From contig CACBQK010000010.1 of assembly GCA_902541365.1 (NCBI GenBank), positions 1 to 32,675 on the forward strand: a stretch of 32,675 nt of DNA, read 5' to 3'. This DNA comes from an uncultured SAR86 cluster bacterium. GTDB taxonomy: Bacteria > Pseudomonadota > Gammaproteobacteria > Magnimaribacterales > D2472. A program made the translations under genes and the position numbers. This document shows, one piece after another, positions 27,117 through 32,675 of this stretch (positions are counted from its first letter, which is position 1; every line of letters begins with the position of its first letter). The notes under the pieces are model-generated. The model saw only the letters and a program-made list of their open reading frames with translations. It was not told the DNA's origin and ran no database searches.

Positions 27117-28256
27117 CTAGAAACTTAAACTAAAGAGTCTCATCTTTTCATCAATTGCATAAAAAGAATCTGAACGGCTTATTAAAGTTATAATTTTACT
27201 ACGTGAAATTTTCTTTCTAGCTACTGTTATGCCAGTTAGTGGATCAATGGCATGAATATATCCCTCAAAATCACCAACTAGAATATATCCTTTATGAGTT
27301 TCTGGATTTGAAAGCTCTCTTAATGCATATTCTTCAAGCTTCCAGGAATCCTCAAAAGTTCTTGAGGAGTATGTTGATATTTTAGAGTCCGCAGAAACAA
27401 TTCCCAAAACTCCTCTTAGAATAAATGGCTCATAAAAAGATGACTCCTTAGATTCCCAAACTGCTCTTCTTTGGGCAGCATCGAAAACTGATAAGTTTCC
27501 TTGAAAATTTACTGTATATATTCTGTTACCTTCAAGAATTGGAGAAGAGTCAGCATCTATTAAATTATCTAACTCAGAGACTCCCTCTGTAAAAGATATT
27601 GCTCCATCCCATATAGGTAGACCAGTTTTAAGATTGAATGCTCCAATTCTTCCATTATCAAAAGTTGCATAAACTATATTTTCATTTATTACAGGAGAAC
27701 TACTGCCTCTTACTGTAAGATTTGGTGCTACAGATCTATATGACCATTCTTCAGATCCCGTTTCAATATTAAAAGCATTTAAAAACCCACTTGCAGTCTT
27801 TACGACAACAAGACCGGCATCAACTCCAACATTTGCTAATACCTCACCGCCTGCAAAAGATTTCCATTGAATGGAACCATCATTTTGATCAAGACAAATT
27901 AAGTTGCCTTTATCATCAGATAAAAACAATCTTCCAAAACCAGCAACAACTCCAGCACTAATTGTTGAATCAAGTTCAGACTCCCAGATTATTTCTCCAG
28001 ACTGAATATCAATATTTGATACATTGCCCTTTTGATCAGCGAAGAATAATCTGCTACCTGAAAAAGCTGGTTTGAAATTATTAAGTTTGTTCTCTCCTTT
28101 GAATTTTATTTCCCAATTTTCAACAAATTGAAATTTTTCATTAAAATCTTCAAGTTCTCTTGGCTCGTTAGGATCGACTTCATCTGACTGCCAAAAGGCA
28201 ATGGAAGAACATGAGCTTATCGATAATATTAAAATCAGAGAAAGTAATTTATTCAT
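27117..28256 (-). CDS. bamB: Outer membrane protein assembly factor BamB
   Basis: Lipoprotein signal 'MNKLLSLILILSISSC' and PQQ-like beta-propeller repeats ('GEIIWESELDSTISAGVVAGFGRLFLSDDKGNLICLDQNDGSIQWK'); start set to ATG 28256. Confidence 0.93.
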   Translation of the reverse strand: MNKLLSLILILSISSCSSIAFWQSDEVDPNEPRELEDFNEKFQFVENWEIKFKGENKLNNFKPAFSGSRLFFADQKGNVSNIDIQSGEIIWESELDSTISAGVVAGFGRLFLSDDKGNLICLDQNDGSIQWKSFAGGEVLANVGVDAGLVVVKTASGFLNAFNIETGSEEWSYRSVAPNLTVRGSSSPVINENIVYATFDNGRIGAFNLKTGLPIWDGAISFTEGVSELDNLIDADSSPILEGNRIYTVNFQGNLSVFDAAQRRAVWESKESSFYEPFILRGVLGIVSADSKISTYSSRTFEDSWKLEEYALRELSNPETHKGYILVGDFEGYIHAIDPLTGITVARKKISRSKIITLISRSDSFYAIDEKMRLFSLSF

Positions 28257-28881
28257 TTGTATCAAGATTATTAATTTTTAATTCTACGAGGTTTTTTAAT
28301 CCATTATCTGTATATTTTTCAAAGGCACTCTGATATTGCTTGAGAGCTAAATCATCTTTGCCAACACCACTAAGAGCATCGCCTTTTAGCTCATGAGTAT
28401 ATGCATCTTCATCTTTTGAATACTTTTCAAGTACCGCAAGAGCATCTTCAAACTTTCCTAAAGCAATTGAAATACGTGCAATGTTAGTTCTTGCTATACC
28501 ATTCATAAGATTATTCCCAAAAAAACCATCGCTATTCTCTTTAAGTTGATAAAAAATATCTAGACTTTCCTCCAGATTATTTTCTTTTGCTAGATCAGAT
28601 CCCTTTTTTAACAAAGCTAAATGTGAATAGCCTGTATCAGAATAATTTTCAATTAAATTTAGAAAAAGTTGCTCCCTATCTTTGTCAACTTGAGTTTCCT
28701 GCCAATCTTCATAGATTACTTTTGCAGCCTGAATCTGATTTGATTTAACACTTTTTGAAAAGAAATATCCGCCTACTAAAACTGCTGACGACAAAATAAT
28801 AAAAAGAATATAAAACTTATAGTCCTTAAAGAAATTTATTATTGACTGGATTCTTTCTTCGTCGCTTCTAACTGTAACCAT
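28249..28881 (-). CDS. yfgM: YfgM-like TPR membrane protein (Sec-translocon ancillary/BamB-neighbour family)
   Basis: 210 aa; N-terminal 'VRSDEERIQSIINFFKDYKFYILFIILSSAVLVGGYFF' plus TPR-like body; located between hisS and bamB. Confidence 0.88.
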   Translation of the reverse strand: MVTVRSDEERIQSIINFFKDYKFYILFIILSSAVLVGGYFFSKSVKSNQIQAAKVIYEDWQETQVDKDREQLFLNLIENYSDTGYSHLALLKKGSDLAKENNLEESLDIFYQLKENSDGFFGNNLMNGIARTNIARISIALGKFEDALAVLEKYSKDEDAYTHELKGDALSGVGKDDLALKQYQSAFEKYTDNGLKNLVELKINNLDTNE

Positions 28882-28892
28882 TTTAAATTTAT

Positions 28893-30140
28893 TTAAATAT
28901 CTTTATAAAAATCAAGAATCTCATCAATACTCATATTTACTTGGTATCCGTCTTCATCAAATGACTTAACCGTTATTGTTTCAGATTCAAATTCTTCTTC
29001 TCCCATTATGAAGACAAATTTAGCGCCAAGCTTACTTGCCTTTCTAAGTTTTGCTTTGAGACTTGCATCAGTGAAATTCGTTTCAAGTCGAATATCATAA
29101 TTATGACTTCTCAAAAGTTGTGCTATTTTAAATGCTAAAGCATTCATTTTGCTAGAGGTTGTTACAAAAGAAATTATCTTATTGGATATAAGATTCTTAT
29201 GCTTCTTTATAAGATTTAATCTTTCAAGCCCAATAGCAAAGCCAATAGCAGGCATCTCTTTGCCGCCAAGGTCTTTTGACAGATCATCATATCTGCCCCC
29301 TCCCAAGAAAGAGTCTTGCGCACCTAGGTTTGGAGAGACTGCTTCAAAGACAAGTCCAGTATAATAATCAAGCCCTCTAACTAGGGAGCTATCAAGCTCA
29401 ATTTCAACATATTTACCAAAAATTCTTTGAATCGTGTCAAGAAGTCTCAGTTGTTCAGATGAGAGAAAATCTATGATTTTTGGCCCTTTATCAAGAAATT
29501 CCTTTAAATCAAAATCTTTTGAATCAAGTAATCTCAGGGGATTTTTGTTTAGTTTTTCTTTGTCATTGTTATTAAGCTCACTTTTGTAACTTTTCATATA
29601 CTTAAGCAGTTCTGATAAATATTTTTCTTTGGTATCTTTATCTCCTAGATGATTAATTTTTAAAACTGAATCTTCAAGCTCTAATTCAATAAAAATATCG
29701 CATACTATCGAAATAATTTCTAAATCTGAAGAACCCTCTTCAAATCCGAGCAATTCAACTCCAGCCTGATTAAACTGCCTGAATCTTCCTTTTTGTGGTC
29801 TTTCATATCTAAACATGGGACCTTGATACCAAAGTTTATGCTCAGAATTATCAAGTTTCTTTTGGATAATTGATCGAACAACACCAGCTGTTCCCTCTGG
29901 TCTTAATGAGAGACTTTGTTCGTTTCTATCGTTAAAACTGTAAATTTCTTTATTTACAATATCTGATGTTGTCCCAGTGGATCTAACAAATAGTTCTGTT
30001 TGTTCTAAAATTGGAGTATTTACCTCATTAAGATTATGAGAAAGGAATATTTTACTTAGTACTTCGTTTAATTCTGCAAGATAATTTGAATCAGATTCGA
30101 AAACATCAGGCATCCCTCTGATTGAGCTTATTTTATCCAT
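28893..30140 (-). CDS. hisS: Histidyl-tRNA synthetase
   Basis: 'MDKISSIRGMPDVFESDS', 'SLRPEGTAGVVRSI', 'YQGPMFRYERPQKGRFRQFNQAGVELLG', 'LVRGLDYYTGLVFE', 'GGGRYDDL'; start set to ATG 30140. Confidence 0.97.
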   Translation of the reverse strand: MDKISSIRGMPDVFESDSNYLAELNEVLSKIFLSHNLNEVNTPILEQTELFVRSTGTTSDIVNKEIYSFNDRNEQSLSLRPEGTAGVVRSIIQKKLDNSEHKLWYQGPMFRYERPQKGRFRQFNQAGVELLGFEEGSSDLEIISIVCDIFIELELEDSVLKINHLGDKDTKEKYLSELLKYMKSYKSELNNNDKEKLNKNPLRLLDSKDFDLKEFLDKGPKIIDFLSSEQLRLLDTIQRIFGKYVEIELDSSLVRGLDYYTGLVFEAVSPNLGAQDSFLGGGRYDDLSKDLGGKEMPAIGFAIGLERLNLIKKHKNLISNKIISFVTTSSKMNALAFKIAQLLRSHNYDIRLETNFTDASLKAKLRKASKLGAKFVFIMGEEEFESETITVKSFDEDGYQVNMSIDEILDFYKDI

Positions 30141-30141
30141 A

Positions 30142-31239
30142 TTAGCCTCTTGCAATAATTGTATCAGATGATGGTGAATTAATTTTATCTCTTACCTGTG
30201 ACTCTATTTCATCTACAAGCTCTTCATTTGTGAGTTTTTTAGAGGGGAGCCCATTAATATACAAAAGATTATTTGGACTTGCTCCTGTGAGACCTATGTC
30301 AGCTGCTTTAGATTCTCCTGGACCGTTTACATAACATCCAATTATTGCTACCTCCAAATCTTCTGAAATATCCTCAAATCTTGATTCAAGCTCATTAACT
30401 ACCTCAATAACATTAAAATTCTGCCTAGAGCAGCTTGGACAGGCAATTATTTTTACGCCTCTACTTCTTAGATTAAGACTTTTAAGAATATCCCATCCAA
30501 CCTTTATTTCATCAACGGGATCAGATGCAAGAGATATTCTAATGGTATCTCCAATACCCTCAGACAATAACATTCCAACACCAATTGAAGATTTTACAGT
30601 TCCTCCCCTGAAGCTTCCGGCCTCAGTTATCCCTAAATGAAGAGGCTGATCTATTAAATTTGATATTTTCCTATATGCATCAACAGTCATTTCAATATTA
30701 GATGCCTTAAGACTCATTTTATAGTGATCAAAATCATGTTTTGCAAGAATATCAATATGCCTTTGTGCCGATTCAACTAAAGCATCTGAGTTTGGTTCTC
30801 CATATTTCTTTTGAAGGTCTTTCTCAAGAGAGCCTGCATTTACACCAACTCTTATTGGAACTCCATTATGCTTTGCAGCACTAATAACCTCTATCACTTT
30901 TTTCTCTTTACCAATATTCCCAGGGTTGATCCTTAAACAATCTGCTGAATCTGCAACCTCTATGGCAAGCATATAATCAAAATGAATATCAGCGACAAGA
31001 GGAATTGATACAGCTTTTTTAATTTTTTTAAATGCTGATGCCGAATCTTTATCTGGTACCGATACTCTGACAATATCAGCTCCAGCCGCAACAAGACTAT
31101 TTATTTGATTGATTGTTCCATTCACATCACATGTATTTGTATTTGTCATGGACTGCACGGAAATCGGATTTGAATCACCAACCTTTACATTACCAACCGT
31201 CACAAGTTTAGTAGGTTTTCTTTTTATCCAGTTAGTCAC
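30142..31239 (-). CDS. ispG: 4-hydroxy-3-methylbut-2-en-1-yl diphosphate synthase IspG
   Basis: 365 aa; '[24 protein letters not shown]', '[14 protein letters not shown]', 'RINPGNIG', '[14 protein letters not shown]', '[21 protein letters not shown]'. Confidence 0.98.
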   Translation of the reverse strand: MTNWIKRKPTKLVTVGNVKVGDSNPISVQSMTNTNTCDVNGTINQINSLVAAGADIVRVSVPDKDSASAFKKIKKAVSIPLVADIHFDYMLAIEVADSADCLRINPGNIGKEKKVIEVISAAKHNGVPIRVGVNAGSLEKDLQKKYGEPNSDALVESAQRHIDILAKHDFDHYKMSLKASNIEMTVDAYRKISNLIDQPLHLGITEAGSFRGGTVKSSIGVGMLLSEGIGDTIRISLASDPVDEIKVGWDILKSLNLRSRGVKIIACPSCSRQNFNVIEVVNELESRFEDISEDLEVAIIGCYVNGPGESKAADIGLTGASPNNLLYINGLPSKKLTNEELVDEIESQVRDKINSPSSDTIIARG

Positions 31240-31307
31240 GATTTTTTATAAATTTAAAAAGTAGTATATGTTAGTTACAAAAAAATCCGAAGCAATAAGA
31301 TAAAAAA

Positions 31308-32402
31308 TTAATGGAGGTTTTGGGCTGCGATTTGCTTATTCTTCAGCTTTTTAGAGCCAATTGGATTTATCAACTTTCCAACTAACTGCCCACAAGCTCC
31401 ATCAATTTCATCACCTCTTGTGACTCTTACTGTAGCGATAAAATTATGCTCAATTAGATAATCTTTGAAAGCCTTAACTTTTTCGTCAGTTGATCTTTCA
31501 TAATCAGACTCAGGAAAGGGATTAAATGGTATTAAATTTATTTTACATTTTAAATCTGATAATAAATTTACTAAATTAGACGCATCCTCAAACGAATCAT
31601 TTACATCATTTATAAGAATATATTCAATTGTTATGTGGGATTTACTATTTAGTGAGTTCAAATATCTTTTGGAGCTGGCTAATAAATCCTTAATAGGATA
31701 TTTTTTGTTGATTGGAACGATCTTATTCCTAAGATCATCATTTGATGCATGCAATGAAATAGCTAAAGAAACATTTGTTTTTCCAGTTATAGCTTCTATC
31801 TCTGGAACTATTCCAGATGTACTTAATGTAATTCTTCTCTTGGATAGAGAGTAACATTTCTGATCTTGCATTATTTTGATACTTTTAAGGACATTCTCAG
31901 TATTCATCAAAGGCTCCCCCATTCCCATGAAGACTACATTTGAAATTCTTTCTGAATTATCTTCATAATAATTTGCTAGCCACAGCTGACTAATAATTTC
32001 TGCAGAGGTTAAGTTTCTTTTAAACCCATGATACCCCGTGGCACAAAAAGTACATTGCAAGGCGCAACCTGCTTGTGAAGAGATGCAAAGGGTTTGTCTT
32101 TTTTTTTCAGGTATTTTTACCATTTCAATAAAAGAATCATTATCTAATTTTAAAAGAAACTTTTTTGTACCCTCTGAAGAAGTGCTTACATTGACTACCT
32201 CAGGAACTTTTATAACTGAATTAAGATTTAGTTTTCCTATTAAATCTTTACCTAAATTTGTCATGTAATCAAAATCTATCACACCTCTATTATGAATCCA
32301 TTCAAATATTTGTAGACCACGGTATGGTTTCTCATCAAGAGAAATCAAATAATCTTGTAGTTCTTCACGAGTAAGTCCTAAAAGATTATTTTTTTGAGGC
32401 AT
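31308..32402 (-). CDS. rlmN: Dual-specificity 23S rRNA/tRNA methyltransferase RlmN
   Basis: 364 aa; radical-SAM 'CALQCTFCATGYHGFKRNL', 'VVFMGMGEPLMN', 'ITLSTSGIVPEI', 'SLAISLHA', 'RVTRGDEIDGACGQL'. Confidence 0.97.
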   Translation of the reverse strand: MPQKNNLLGLTREELQDYLISLDEKPYRGLQIFEWIHNRGVIDFDYMTNLGKDLIGKLNLNSVIKVPEVVNVSTSSEGTKKFLLKLDNDSFIEMVKIPEKKRQTLCISSQAGCALQCTFCATGYHGFKRNLTSAEIISQLWLANYYEDNSERISNVVFMGMGEPLMNTENVLKSIKIMQDQKCYSLSKRRITLSTSGIVPEIEAITGKTNVSLAISLHASNDDLRNKIVPINKKYPIKDLLASSKRYLNSLNSKSHITIEYILINDVNDSFEDASNLVNLLSDLKCKINLIPFNPFPESDYERSTDEKVKAFKDYLIEHNFIATVRVTRGDEIDGACGQLVGKLINPIGSKKLKNKQIAAQNLH

Positions 32403-32405
32403 TTT

Positions 32406-32675
32406 TTATAAATCACTAAAGAAGAAAGCTATTTCTCTATCAGCACTTATTTCTGAATCTGATCCATGAACGGCATTTGCATCAATAGTCTTTGCAAATT
32501 CTGCTCTTATTGTTCCAGGATCTGCTTTAGATGGATCAGTGTTTCCCATCAGCTCTCTATTTTTGCTAATTGCATCTTCGCCCTCCAAAACTTGAATAAA
32601 AACAGGTCCTGAAGTCATAAATTCAATTAAATCCTCATAAAAAGGCTTACCCTTATGCTCAGCATAAAAACCACC
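32406..32675 (-). CDS. ndk: Nucleoside diphosphate kinase (partial, N-terminus off the right edge)
   Basis: Reading open to the edge: [86 protein letters not shown]; catalytic His in 'NAVHGSDS'. Confidence 0.98.
   Translation of the reverse strand, partial: GGFYAEHKGKPFYEDLIEFMTSGPVFIQVLEGEDAISKNRELMGNTDPSKADPGTIRAEFAKTIDANAVHGSDSEISADREIAFFFSDL

Noticed and set aside
31255-31307. Possible hairpin/terminator between rlmN and ispG (ttgcttcgg plus T7)
   Set aside because: Stem is only about 2-3 bp; not convincing as an intrinsic terminator.

Overview
This 32.7-kb, AT-rich, gene-dense window is core bacterial chromosome. Gene content and order suggest a streamlined marine gammaproteobacterium (SAR86-like; this is inference). 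Nearly every gene is on the minus strand. Read in transcription order from the right end, they are: ndk(partial)-rlmN-ispG-hisS-yfgM-bamB-der(frameshifted); sdhCDAB-sucAB-lpd-sucCD; an acyltransferase-pdxB-msrB-murJ-ribF-ileS-lspA-ispH-ampD-ampG-vanZ-like run; groES-groEL with a clear intrinsic terminator; and a 5' fragment of a PuuD-N-like membrane protein. One MATE-family transporter is on the plus strand, convergent with sucD. I found no tRNA, rRNA, CRISPR array, transposon, prophage or defence/BGC-like locus, and nothing I can honestly call a new multi-gene system. The best lead is the essential GTPase gene der. It is split by a +1 frame problem exactly at an A9 homopolymer, which could be a sequencing indel, a real pseudogenisation, or a slippage-dependent gene. 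Intact A9 runs in sdhA and rlmN serve as internal comparators. Secondary leads are the poorly defined start of the MATE gene with a 12-codon upstream ORF, the MATE/sucD 3' overlap, a KQSKS variant of the IleS KMSKS loop, and a peptidoglycan-recycling cluster with a VanZ-like gene.
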